21,776 bases of DNA from Oligoflexia bacterium. Lineage in GTDB: Bacteria; Bdellovibrionota; UBA1018; CAIMNF01. The stretch spans positions 1-21,776 of the forward strand of contig CAIOKW010000226.1 in assembly GCA_903858975.1 (NCBI GenBank). Direction: 5' to 3'. The notes under the pieces are model-generated. The model saw only the letters and a list, made by a program, of their open reading frames with translations. It was not told the DNA's origin and did no database searches. Of this stretch, positions 14,723-21,776 are shown in pieces. Made by a program: the position numbers and the translations under genes. Every line of letters begins with the position of its first letter. Position 1 is the first letter of the stretch.

Positions 14723-16231
14723 TTAGAACGAACGCTTTCGTTTGGAAGAGGGGAGAATGTTTAGCATTTCCCGATACTTCGCAACCGTTCTCCTTGCGAT
14801 GTCCACATTCTCTTTTGAGAGCATGTCTACGACTTGCTGGTCAGAGAGGGGCTTCTTCGGATCTTCTCGAGTGATCAACTGCTTGATGCGCTCTTTTACC
14901 GCGGAGCTCGCCAAAGCATCTCCTCCATCACTGGAGTTAATGCTCGAATTAAAAAAGTACTTCAGCTCGAAGGTCCCGACAGGGGTATGCACGTATTTAT
15001 TGGTCGTCACGCGCGAAATCGTCGACTCATGCATTCCGACATCAGCTGCAATGTCTTTCAGAACCATGGGCTTTAAGAATTGGCTGCCCTTTTCAAAAAA
15101 CTCACGCTGACGCGCGAGAATCGCTTCCGTCACTTTATAAATCGTCTTTTGTCGATTTTGAATCGAACGGATGAGCCACATGGCAGCGCGGAGCTTGTCT
15201 TGGACGTATTCCTTGGCTTTCCCGCCGGCCGGATTGCCCGAGATTTTACCCTCAGCCGCTTCTTTTTGCACAATGGTCTTATAATAATTGGAAACGCGAA
15301 GGCGAGGGATCCCATCATCATTCATGTGGATGACGTACTGATTGCCGACTTTGTTAATGTAAATATCGGGTTGAATGTATTGGGTGTCAGGTTCTGTGAA
15401 TAGACTTCCCGGTCTCGGTTCAAATTCATGAATCACTTTTTGAGCTTCTACGATTTGCTCGATCGGTAGATTGAGCGTTTTCGCAATCGCTGGAATATTA
15501 TGTTTTTCGAGCTCAACCATGTGATTTTCAATCATAGTTTCCACAAGCGGTTGTCGCGGAAGGAGAAGGCGAGCCTGAATCATGAGGCACTCTTTTAAGT
15601 TTCGTGCGCCAATTCCAATCGGATCAAAATTCTGAATCATCTTCAGAATCTCCTCGGCGTCTTCGAGCTCGATTCCGGCTTGGATTGAAATTTGAGGGAG
15701 GTCCCCTTCAAAGTAACCATCATCATTCAAGGCAGAAATAATCAGTTGAGCCACTCGTTGCTCATTATCCATGAGGTTCAGCATGGAGAGCTGCCATTGA
15801 AGGTGTTCTTCAAGAGAAGTGGTTTTCGTTAAAGTATTTTCATAGGTCGGCGTTTCATCCGAGGTTTCCTTCATCGAAGGTGCCGTACTGGAGTTCTCGT
15901 TAAAGTCCTCTAAATAGGCATCCCAATTGACTTCGTCCTTACCGGAGAGCATTTGATCCTCAGGTTTGGGCTCTTGGACTTGGGAAGCCTCGTCGTTTTG
16001 CTGTTGGATCTCTGGGTCGAAGCTTTCATCTCCGGCCGCAGTTTCGAGATTATCCTGAGGCGCTTCATTTTCATTAATCTCTTCCAAGACCGGATTTTCA
16101 GTCAGTTCTTGATTGATGAGTTCCGCCAGCTCCATATGATTCAACTGAAGCAATTTGATTGCTTGCTGCAGTTGAGGAGTCATCACTAAGTTTTGCCCAA
16201 GTCGGAGGCCCTGCTTTAACTGAATGCCCAT
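14723..16231 (-). CDS. rpoN: RNA polymerase sigma-54 factor
   Basis: This is the alternative sigma factor that recognises -24/-12 promoters and needs AAA+ activators. At 502 residues it has the usual length. Region I, the Gln/Leu-rich activator-responsive segment, is at 1-48 (LRLGQNLVMTPQLQQAIKLL, 9-28). An acidic, low-complexity region II is at about 50-135. The core-binding domain is at about 140-330, with NFDPIGIGARNLKECL-type sequence near 201-216. The helix-turn-helix is at about 385-412 (HESTISRVTTNKY). The RpoN box ARRTVAKYRE is intact at 479-488. The ATG at 16231 has no clear Shine-Dalgarno. It follows lptB on the same strand by 72 bases, an arrangement common in Proteobacteria. The usual downstream hpf/ptsN genes are replaced here by a secreted protein. 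Confidence 0.97.
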   Translation of the reverse strand: MGIQLKQGLRLGQNLVMTPQLQQAIKLLQLNHMELAELINQELTENPVLEEINENEAPQDNLETAAGDESFDPEIQQQNDEASQVQEPKPEDQMLSGKDEVNWDAYLEDFNENSSTAPSMKETSDETPTYENTLTKTTSLEEHLQWQLSMLNLMDNEQRVAQLIISALNDDGYFEGDLPQISIQAGIELEDAEEILKMIQNFDPIGIGARNLKECLMIQARLLLPRQPLVETMIENHMVELEKHNIPAIAKTLNLPIEQIVEAQKVIHEFEPRPGSLFTEPDTQYIQPDIYINKVGNQYVIHMNDDGIPRLRVSNYYKTIVQKEAAEGKISGNPAGGKAKEYVQDKLRAAMWLIRSIQNRQKTIYKVTEAILARQREFFEKGSQFLKPMVLKDIAADVGMHESTISRVTTNKYVHTPVGTFELKYFFNSSINSSDGGDALASSAVKERIKQLITREDPKKPLSDQQVVDMLSKENVDIARRTVAKYREMLNILPSSKRKRSF

Positions 16232-16303
16232 GTTTCTATTTTAACGGGTTCGGCCTGATAATTGCAGAAAAAAATGAAAAATATTTAATTACACTAATTT
16301 AGT

Positions 16304-17077
16304 TTAAAACTTGAAGTTTTCGCCGAGGTATTTCTCACGCGCTGCCTTCGAATTGGCGATCTGCGCTGGCGTCCCCTGCTCAAAAATGACGCCCTCAGAG
16401 AGAATGCAGCCCCAGTCACAAATCGAAAGAGTTTCGCGGACATTGTGGTCAGTGATCAGGACCCCAATGTTGCGGGCCTTCAAACTCAAGATCATCTTTT
16501 GGATGTCTGCGACTGCTAAAGGGTCTACTCCCGCAAATGGCTCATCGAGTAAGATAAAGGAAGGATTCAGTGCCAAGGCGCGTGCAACTTCAACCCGGCG
16601 ACGCTCTCCCCCGGAGAGGGTGTAGGCTTGCTGCTTTGAAACATGGTTCAGCGCGAACTCATCGAGGAGAGTTTGAAGATTCTTTTTTCTCTCAGCGTGA
16701 GAGAGGGGGAGGGACTCCAGAGTCGACATGATGTTTTCTTCGACTGTGAGTTTTCGAAATACGGAGGGTTCCTGAGGAAGATAAGCGAGTCCATTCTTAG
16801 CGCGCTCGTGCATCGGCAAGTGGGTAATGTCTTGGTCCCCCAGGTAGACTTCTCCTTCATCGGGAAGAACGAGGCCCGTGATCATATAAAAAGTAGTGGT
16901 CTTTCCGGCGCCATTCAGTCCGAGCAAACCTACGACTTGTCCAGATTGAACTTCAAGGCTCACTCCTTTTACGACTTGTCGGTCTTTGTAGGCTTTGATG
17001 AGCCCTCGGGCACGAAGCTTCTTCGAAGGAAGTTTGGCGTTCTGGTTCTGCGGGGAATCAATTGTTGTAGATGGCAT
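16304..17077 (-). CDS. lptB: LPS export ABC transporter ATP-binding protein LptB
   Basis: This is the cytoplasmic ATPase of the Lpt machine, which with the permeases LptF/LptG extracts LPS from the inner membrane and drives it across the periplasm. Its 257 residues include a polar ~20-residue N-terminal extension. Walker A is GLNGAGKTT (53-61), the Q-loop is AYLPQEPSVF (98-107) with Q102, the signature is LSGGE (154-158), Walker B is ILLDEP (175-180) and the H-loop H211 lies in LITDHNVRETL. YLPQEPSVFRKLTVEENI and DHNVRETL are characteristic of LptB among ABC proteins. The ATG at 17077 lies inside the end of lptC (20-bp overlap), so translation is coupled. GAGGTG lies about 11 bases upstream. 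Confidence 0.96.
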   Translation of the reverse strand: MPSTTIDSPQNQNAKLPSKKLRARGLIKAYKDRQVVKGVSLEVQSGQVVGLLGLNGAGKTTTFYMITGLVLPDEGEVYLGDQDITHLPMHERAKNGLAYLPQEPSVFRKLTVEENIMSTLESLPLSHAERKKNLQTLLDEFALNHVSKQQAYTLSGGERRRVEVARALALNPSFILLDEPFAGVDPLAVADIQKMILSLKARNIGVLITDHNVRETLSICDWGCILSEGVIFEQGTPAQIANSKAAREKYLGENFKF

Positions 17078-18119
17078 TACTTTGTTTCACCTCAACGGTA
17101 TCGGAGTCACGATGGAAAATGATGGTGTCTCCGGTGATGGTATCATTGTCCTGATAAAGCTGCGGAAAATCTGAAAGGATGATTTGATTTTTTTCGACCG
17201 CATAAATGCCCATGCCGCCTGTTCCCACGGAGGGTCTTGCTTGATCATGAGTGTCTTTAAACCAAACGTCAGTGCGAGCGGTGATAGTTTCGAGCTCCCT
17301 TTGGTTAGAGATATCGAGTTCGAGTATGCGTGATTTCAGGTCTAAATCCGGCTCATGCACTTCCACGAATTGTTTTTGAATAGGCTGATTGTCGCGCATC
17401 CCAAAGCGGAGCTGTCCGAGGGCGTCGGAATATTCTGCGAAATCGGATCGAATTTCAGCACCCTTTTCACCTCTAAGATTGACTCGGACTTCACTGAGGA
17501 GTTTCAAGGCTTTTGGTTCTTGGTCGATGTATTCTAGACCGCGGGCCGTAAATTGAAGAGTCGTCTTGCCCTGGTGTTGGATCCCGCGAAGGGCTTCGTT
17601 TCGGGGAACCAGGATTCGAGTCATGGGTTTTGAATAAAAGATCACTTGCTCAGTAAAAAGGTCGGCGCCCCCAGGAAGGTGAATTTGAACGGTTCCTAGG
17701 AATACAATCTCTCCCTTTTTAAAATCATGAATGGCTTCCTGAGATTCGATTCGAGTGCCGTCCTTCAATTCAACGATCACTTCTCGGAGGTGGGAGAGCT
17801 CCTCTTTTTGGTAGGTGCTTGATTTACGGGCTGTGAGCTTAAATCCCGGTGCGTTTCCAGTTGCAGACAATAAAGTGAGGTCTCTCAGTGAATAAGAAGG
17901 CGCAACATCGTGAGGAAGCGGGGTTTTGGAGAGGCTTGAGGGTTCATTCTTCAGGAGACTGAGAAGATCCTTCGGGTTAATGACCCGCATTCCACTGAAA
18001 TCATCCTCGAGTGAGGAGGGCGAAAGCAGCACGAAGTGCCCCACAAAGAAGATGAGGAGACCGAGAAGCAAGAAGGACTGCAAAGGCGATTGTTTAGACC
18101 AGCGAAGAGGGGTAGTCAC
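17058..18119 (-). CDS. lptC: LptC-like LPS transport protein with LptA/OstA-like C-terminal half
   Basis: This is an inner-membrane-anchored periplasmic LPS-transport protein. A single hydrophobic segment (about 14-34) follows a basic N-terminus. An LptC-like beta region spans about 75-190. The second half (about 190-353) continues with more strands typical of the LptA/OstA fold, such as FTARGLEYI, IRSDFAEYSD and the terminal LYQDNDTITGDTIIFHRDSD. At 353 residues it is nearly twice a normal LptC and close to LptC plus LptA. No separate lptA lies between it and lptB, where one is usually found. It may therefore supply both functions, or lptA may be elsewhere. The start is GTG at 18119, with no obvious ribosome site. 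The 3' end overlaps lptB. Confidence 0.82.
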   Translation of the reverse strand: MTTPLRWSKQSPLQSFLLLGLLIFFVGHFVLLSPSSLEDDFSGMRVINPKDLLSLLKNEPSSLSKTPLPHDVAPSYSLRDLTLLSATGNAPGFKLTARKSSTYQKEELSHLREVIVELKDGTRIESQEAIHDFKKGEIVFLGTVQIHLPGGADLFTEQVIFYSKPMTRILVPRNEALRGIQHQGKTTLQFTARGLEYIDQEPKALKLLSEVRVNLRGEKGAEIRSDFAEYSDALGQLRFGMRDNQPIQKQFVEVHEPDLDLKSRILELDISNQRELETITARTDVWFKDTHDQARPSVGTGGMGIYAVEKNQIILSDFPQLYQDNDTITGDTIIFHRDSDTVEVKQSNAIYNN

Positions 18120-18193
18120 CAGGAATATTATTGCATCTTTTTCCCCAGACGTGTATCCCTGAGGCTTAGTCCATACCGGAAGGGGGTGAAATT

Positions 18194-18406
18194 ATGCCAG
18201 GAATCGTCATTCGTGATGGAGATTCATTCGAAGCAGCGCTAAAACGTTTCAAGAAACAAGTTGAAAAAGCAGGTGTTCTTGCTGAAGTACGCAAGCGTGA
18301 AGCTTTCGAAAAACCCTCTGTAAAACGCAAGAAAAAAGATATCGCTGCGCGCAAGAACCGTGGTAAACGCGGATTCAGTAGCCGCCCAGCTAAGAAAAGC
18401 TACTAA
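18194..18406 (+). CDS. rpsU: 30S ribosomal protein S21
   Basis: This is a ribosomal protein of 70 residues and the usual length. The short N-terminal strand segment GIVIRDGDSFEAALKRFKKQ is followed by a basic helical tail rich in K and R (KRKKKDIAARKNRGKR). S21 binds the 3' domain of 16S rRNA near the anti-Shine-Dalgarno and helps initiation. The ATG at 18194 has one of the strongest ribosome sites in the window (GGGGGTGA just upstream). It is the first gene of the rpsU-yqeY-dnaG-rpoD series and diverges from lptC, so its promoter should lie in 18120-18190. I see only a weak candidate there (TTGCAT, 17 bases, TATCCC). Confidence 0.95.
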   Translation: MPGIVIRDGDSFEAALKRFKKQVEKAGVLAEVRKREAFEKPSVKRKKKDIAARKNRGKRGFSSRPAKKSY

Positions 18407-18432
18407 TCGCTTTTCGTGTCAAAATTTTGATG

Positions 18433-18470
18433 AAGGCCCCTTTGTCTCTGGCTTAGGGGCCTTTTTCTTT
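18433..18470 (+). terminator. Intrinsic terminator/attenuator between rpsU and yqeY
   Basis: AAGGCCCC (18433-18440) and GGGGCCTT (18456-18463) form an exact 8-bp stem around a 15-base loop. It is followed directly by a T-rich run (18462-18470). It ends only 16 bases before the yqeY ATG. It would let a fraction of rpsU transcripts continue into yqeY, dnaG and rpoD, in the same place as terminator T1 between rpsU and dnaG in E. coli. Confidence 0.85.
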
Positions 18471-18485
18471 GCTAAGGTGTCTACT

Positions 18486-18935
18486 ATGCCAAGCCTAAAA
18501 GAAACCAACCAAGACAATATGAAAACCGCGATGAAGTCTGGCGACAAGAGTACGCTCCAGTTCACACGCAATCTCCACGCAGCGATTCGTAAGAAAGAAA
18601 TCGATGATCGAAAAGATCTCGATGATGCTGAAGTGCTAAAGCTGATCGGAACCATGTTGAAGCAACGTGAAGAATCCATCACTCAGTTCAAAGCAGGTGG
18701 ACGAGAAGATTTGGTTGCAGCAGAAGAGGCTGAAGCAAAATACTTGCGCCAATTCATGCCAGCCCAACTTTCAGCAGAAGAATTAAAGCCGATTGTTTTA
18801 GCTGCCGTTGCAGAATCCCAAGCAAAAGACATGAAGGATCTTGGAAAAGTCATGAAGATTCTTCTTCCGCAGGTCCAAGGTAAAGCGGATGGAAAACTCG
18901 TGAACCAACTCGTTCGTGAAAGTCTGGGCGGATAA
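18486..18935 (+). CDS. yqeY: GatB/YqeY domain-containing protein
   Basis: This protein has 149 residues and a single GatB/YqeY domain, the tRNA-interacting tail domain of the GatB amidotransferase subunit standing alone. The typical start MPSLKETNQDNMKTAMKSGD and RNLHAAIRKKEID (28-40) are followed by EEAEAKYLRQFMPAQLS (82-98) and a C-terminal helix pair containing DLGKVMKILLPQVQGKADG. Its cellular role is not well established, and a link to tRNA-dependent amidation is only inferred. The frame is open upstream into rpsU, but the ATG at 18486 has AAGGTG in front and gives the family N-terminus. A position between rpsU and dnaG is a known arrangement. Its stop lies 6 bases before the dnaG start. 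Confidence 0.92.
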   Translation: MPSLKETNQDNMKTAMKSGDKSTLQFTRNLHAAIRKKEIDDRKDLDDAEVLKLIGTMLKQREESITQFKAGGREDLVAAEEAEAKYLRQFMPAQLSAEELKPIVLAAVAESQAKDMKDLGKVMKILLPQVQGKADGKLVNQLVRESLGG

Positions 18936-18941
18936 TTTCAA

Positions 18942-20882
18942 TTGAAATCGAGAGTGCGTTTTACACCTGAGTGGATTCAAACCTTAAAGGGTTCGATTTC
19001 ACTGGTCGATATTGTGGGCGAAAACGTCGAGCTCCGGAAGACGGGCAATCGCTTCATGGGGCGTTGTCCCTTTCATGGCGATCGTTCTCCGTCGTTCTCT
19101 GTAAACAAGGATTTCTATTATTGCTTTGGGTGTAAGGAGACCGGTGACGCCATCAAGTTCATAATGCAGCTTCATGGTCTCAGTTTTGAAGAGGCCTGTG
19201 AGGATCTGGCAGAGAAGGCAAAGGTCGCCATTCCAGAGCAGGATTCACTTTCAAGCGAGGAAGAGCGCGCGCTCTACATTCGCAGACAAAATCTCCAAAA
19301 AGGTTCGCGCCTCAATTATTTCTCTTCACTTCAGTTTTATCATCAAAACCTATTGAAGGGGACCGCGTCCCCACTGTTCTTGGAGGCTCGCGAGTACCTT
19401 AAAAAGCGGGGAATTACTTCAGAGACGATTCAAAAATTTCAAGTCGGGGTGGCTGGATCCCAACACGACGGTCTCGTTCAATTTTTAGCAAACGCAAAAG
19501 CACCGATGGATCTTGCACGTGATTTTGGACTGATCCGCGCTTCTCAGAAAACGAGCGGGGATTATGATTTCTTCCGAGAGCGAGTCTTGTTTCCACTGAT
19601 TGATTTGCGGGGTCGCGTGTGTGGGTTTGGTGGAAGGATTCTTCCTTCGATCGACGCAAAACCATCCGAATATAAGCTTCCTAAATATCTAAACAGTGCG
19701 GAGAGTGACCTGTTTCACAAATCGAACTTTCTCTACGGCCTTTACCAAGCAAAGCTTGCGATTCGTGAAGAAGAAGTGGCGATTGTGGTGGAGGGTTACT
19801 TCGATGTGATTTCCCTGCATCAGGCTGGAATTGAGAACGTGGTTGCGCCTTGCGGGACTTCTTTGACCGAGGAGCATTTGAAGATGCTCTCCCGTCTGGC
19901 GAAGAAAGTAATCGTGTTCTTTGACCAAGATGAGGCCGGTATTACGGCAACGACGAAATCCATGGAGCTGGGGTTAAAGCATGGAGCGCTCCTGTATGGA
20001 ATTCGCTTTGACAGTAAGCTTGATCCAGATGAGTTCTTACTCGAGAACCCAGCTGAGCATTTGCCGCTCTTGAAGTCTTGGATTAGCGGGGCCTCCCCCT
20101 TGCTCGATACCGCCATTGATCGTTTGTTTCGCGAGAGTGAGAACGATGTTGAGAAGCGCGCCCAAGCAATCAAACAGGCCACGCATTGGCTCACTCTTTA
20201 CACGGATCCGGTGGGGAGATCGGTTCGCCTCGCAAATCTGGTGAGTAAATGGCAGGTTCCACAAGCGGCCTTGGGAGCACTTGCTCAGCAAGTCAATGTG
20301 GGCCCCAGTCACGGGATTCGCCCGAAAGCTCAAAATCCGATTCAGCCGCAGTCCCGTCCCGAGGCGCCCGCAGCATCGCAAATGGTGAGAAGAAAGGGGC
20401 CGCTCACTTCTTTTGACCGACAGCTCCTTCATTTTTTCGTAAAATTCAGCGCTTTTGGGTCTCAGTTCATGGAGGCGCGAAAGCAGCTCCCTGAAAAAGA
20501 TACACTCTGTGACTTCTTTGATGACACCGAGGTTCAAAATTGGGTTCGTTCCGTGAGTGAGGATCCTTCGGGTTTTCAGCGACTCCAGCATGCTCCCGAG
20601 AGTTTCTTGAAACTTGCAGTTTCCCAAGAGTTACAGTCGGTTATTATGGAGGGGCTTCTTCAGGAAAGTGTTCCGGGAGAAGGGCCACAGTTGAATGCCC
20701 TTCTGAAGCGAGCGGTCTATAAAGCATGGGCACGATTCTCGCATAAGTTGAAGGCAGAGATGGCGAGAGCAGACGCAAGCCAAGATATGGAAAAATTTAA
20801 GGAATTATCCCAACAATTCCTTGACCTTCAACGTAAATTAAAGGATTTTGAAGATTCTTATGTCTCAGGAAAAAACGACTAG
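18942..20882 (+). CDS. dnaG: DNA primase
   Basis: This enzyme makes RNA primers at the replication fork. At 646 residues it has a complete bacterial primase layout. The N-terminal CHC2 zinc finger has C42, H45, C61 and C64 in RCPFHGDRSPSFSVN and YYCFGCKETGD. The catalytic core with TOPRIM contains VVEGYFDVISLHQAG (282-296, acidic E284) and FFDQDEAG (326-333). The C-terminal helical region that normally binds DnaB is at about 485-646. The start is TTG at 18942. A GTG at 18954 is an alternative giving MRFTPEW, and neither has a strong ribosome site, consistent with coupling to yqeY 6 bases upstream. The 3' end overlaps the rpoD start by 23 bp. Confidence 0.96.
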   Translation: MKSRVRFTPEWIQTLKGSISLVDIVGENVELRKTGNRFMGRCPFHGDRSPSFSVNKDFYYCFGCKETGDAIKFIMQLHGLSFEEACEDLAEKAKVAIPEQDSLSSEEERALYIRRQNLQKGSRLNYFSSLQFYHQNLLKGTASPLFLEAREYLKKRGITSETIQKFQVGVAGSQHDGLVQFLANAKAPMDLARDFGLIRASQKTSGDYDFFRERVLFPLIDLRGRVCGFGGRILPSIDAKPSEYKLPKYLNSAESDLFHKSNFLYGLYQAKLAIREEEVAIVVEGYFDVISLHQAGIENVVAPCGTSLTEEHLKMLSRLAKKVIVFFDQDEAGITATTKSMELGLKHGALLYGIRFDSKLDPDEFLLENPAEHLPLLKSWISGASPLLDTAIDRLFRESENDVEKRAQAIKQATHWLTLYTDPVGRSVRLANLVSKWQVPQAALGALAQQVNVGPSHGIRPKAQNPIQPQSRPEAPAASQMVRRKGPLTSFDRQLLHFFVKFSAFGSQFMEARKQLPEKDTLCDFFDDTEVQNWVRSVSEDPSGFQRLQHAPESFLKLAVSQELQSVIMEGLLQESVPGEGPQLNALLKRAVYKAWARFSHKLKAEMARADASQDMEKFKELSQQFLDLQRKLKDFEDSYVSGKND

Positions 20883-21776
20883 CACTCCCGGAAAAGTGAA
20901 TAAAAATCACAAAGATATTAAAAAACTTTTGGACCTTGGTGTCCAACGCGGTTTTCTCTCCTACATTGAAGTGCACGAGTTGCTTCCTGTTGAGATGATC
21001 ACTTCAGAAGAAGTCGACGAAGTGATGTTGATGCTCGCTGAAAACGAGATCGAGATCACTGACGGTCGTCGTCGCCCTGAAGATGGTGACGAAAAAGAAG
21101 AAGATTCACTCTTAGAAGATCTCTCTGTTGAAGGTGCGCCCGCACCTGCTGAAGAAGAACTTCAATCAGACGAATCAGGTGATTTGGTTTCTACTGCGGA
21201 GTACGCAAAGGGAACTGATCCTGTAAAACTTTATTTGAAAAAAATGGGTTCCGTTTCCCTTCTGACCCGTGAGGGGGAAGTGGAAATTGCAAAACGAATT
21301 GAAGAAGGCGAATTAGAAATTCTTCGCGCCCTTCTTGCTTCTCGTCTCGGAACGATGGCGATTGTAGAACTCGGCGAACGCCTTGAGACTGCAAAAACCA
21401 AAGTAAAAGATGTCATCCGTGGAGTTGAAGACGAAGTTTCTCCTGAAGATGAAAAAGAATATTTGGATCGCGTGATTCGTGCGGTTTCTAAAGTGAAGTC
21501 GCTTCTCTCTTTCCAAGAGAAAATGGACTCAAAACTCGTAGGCCCTGAAGCGCGTAAGACTCCAGCAAAAGAAAAAGAAACGATTCGCGTTGAAATTAAA
21601 AAGCGCGAGCGCCAGGTAGAAAGCGCGTTTGAAAGCATTGCGTTCAACCGTAAGACCATCAATGTGCTTTCAGCTCAAATTAAAGAGTATTGGACTCGGG
21701 GGCGTGATCTCAATGAAGAGCGCGGCAAGATCTATCAGTACTTGGGCGTAAAAGACGCAGATGAGTTTGCCCTGAC
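20860..21776 (+). CDS. rpoD: RNA polymerase sigma-70 (primary sigma factor), 5' part, cut by window end
   Basis: The reading frame starts at the ATG at 20860, inside the end of dnaG, and stays open to the last base, giving about 305 residues. Region 1.1 is at about 15-75 (LLDLGVQRGFLSYIEVHELL), followed by an acidic linker (about 72-108). Region 1.2 begins near 119 with TDPVKLYLKKMGSVSLLTRE and EVEIAKRIEEGE, which is diagnostic for primary sigma factors. The charged non-conserved region follows. The DNA-binding regions 2-4 lie beyond the window. A GTG at 20896 is a less likely alternative start. The overlap with dnaG and the position after rpsU-yqeY-dnaG mark the classical macromolecular-synthesis operon. 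Confidence 0.95.
   Translation, partial: MSQEKTTSTPGKVNKNHKDIKKLLDLGVQRGFLSYIEVHELLPVEMITSEEVDEVMLMLAENEIEITDGRRRPEDGDEKEEDSLLEDLSVEGAPAPAEEELQSDESGDLVSTAEYAKGTDPVKLYLKKMGSVSLLTREGEVEIAKRIEEGELEILRALLASRLGTMAIVELGERLETAKTKVKDVIRGVEDEVSPEDEKEYLDRVIRAVSKVKSLLSFQEKMDSKLVGPEARKTPAKEKETIRVEIKKRERQVESAFESIAFNRKTINVLSAQIKEYWTRGRDLNEERGKIYQYLGVKDADEFAL

Noticed and set aside
14634..14729. Short plus-strand frame starting at the mirror ATG of the inverted repeat
   Set aside because: It has about 31 codons, runs into the rpoN 3' end and has no recognisable protein character. The start follows only from the symmetry of the repeat.
16306..16320. Inverted repeat AAAACTT-G-AAGTTTT at the end of lptB, looking like a terminator
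   Set aside because: It lies within the last codons of lptB, has a one-base centre that cannot form a loop and has no clean T-run after it.
18131..18159. TTGCAT-17-TATCCC as the rpsU promoter
   Set aside because: It matches only three of six positions in each hexamer, too weak to list although the location is right.
18935..18948. Perfect 14-bp palindrome (ATTTCAATTGAAAT) across the yqeY stop and dnaG start
   Set aside because: A 14-bp perfect palindrome is expected about once by chance in a window of this size, and it has no loop to act as a terminator.
20037..20627. Long minus-strand open frame (196 codons) inside dnaG
   Set aside because: It is antisense to a well-supported primase and has low-plausibility composition.
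21231..21662. Serine/arginine-rich minus-strand open frame opposite rpoD
   Set aside because: It is the complement of a Glu/Lys-rich helical region, which typically produces such shadow frames.

Overview
The window looks like chromosomal DNA of a Gram-negative bacterium, most likely a Bdellovibrionota or other deltaproteobacterial-type lineage. This is inferred from LPS-export genes next to rpoN, several secreted and envelope proteins, an NtrC-like signalling cluster, and the rpsU-yqeY-dnaG-rpoD arrangement at moderate GC. No 16S rRNA gene is present to confirm it. Coding density is very high and no gene-free stretch exceeds 300 bases. There is no IS, integrase, CRISPR array or prophage gene. 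GTG and TTG starts are frequent, and 4-bp stop/start overlaps are common.

Layout. 1-3009 (+): the tail of a coiled-coil gene, pyruvate kinase and an RsmB/NSUN-type RNA methyltransferase, tightly packed. 7802-3016 (-): a five-gene signalling operon in the order HDOD protein, soluble histidine kinase, REC-Fis response regulator, membrane PP2C phosphatase with HAMP, and a membrane-anchored protein with an Ig-like tail. All four junctions overlap or abut. 7958-9324 (+): a DMT exporter coupled to an RDD membrane protein, facing a small 69-codon gene whose 3' end overlaps it. 9525-10322 (+): a secreted FecR-domain protein and a terminator. 10350-10425: tRNA-Pro(UGG). 10527-11696 (+): a lysine 6-dehydrogenase / saccharopine dehydrogenase-like enzyme, convergent with a RhlE-type DEAD-box helicase (-). 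13571-13152 (-): a small secreted DUF3347 protein. 14612-13653 (-): a secreted four-cysteine protein that appears internally duplicated, with an inverted repeat and a sigma-54-like promoter exactly at its start. 18119-14723 (-): lptC (with an LptA-like C-terminal half), lptB and rpoN. 18194 to the end (+): rpsU, terminator, yqeY, dnaG and the 5' part of rpoD, which is the macromolecular-synthesis operon.

How the parts fit. The core of the window is housekeeping: glycolysis, rRNA modification, LPS transport, translation, replication priming and two sigma factors (sigma-54 complete, sigma-70 partial). The accessory interest lies in two places. The first is the compact HDOD-kinase-regulator-phosphatase-Ig operon, which reads as one signalling pathway but has no gene in the window that reveals its stimulus or target. 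The second is the 14.6 kb start region, where a hairpin and a -24/-12 element coincide with the start codon of the gene immediately downstream of rpoN.
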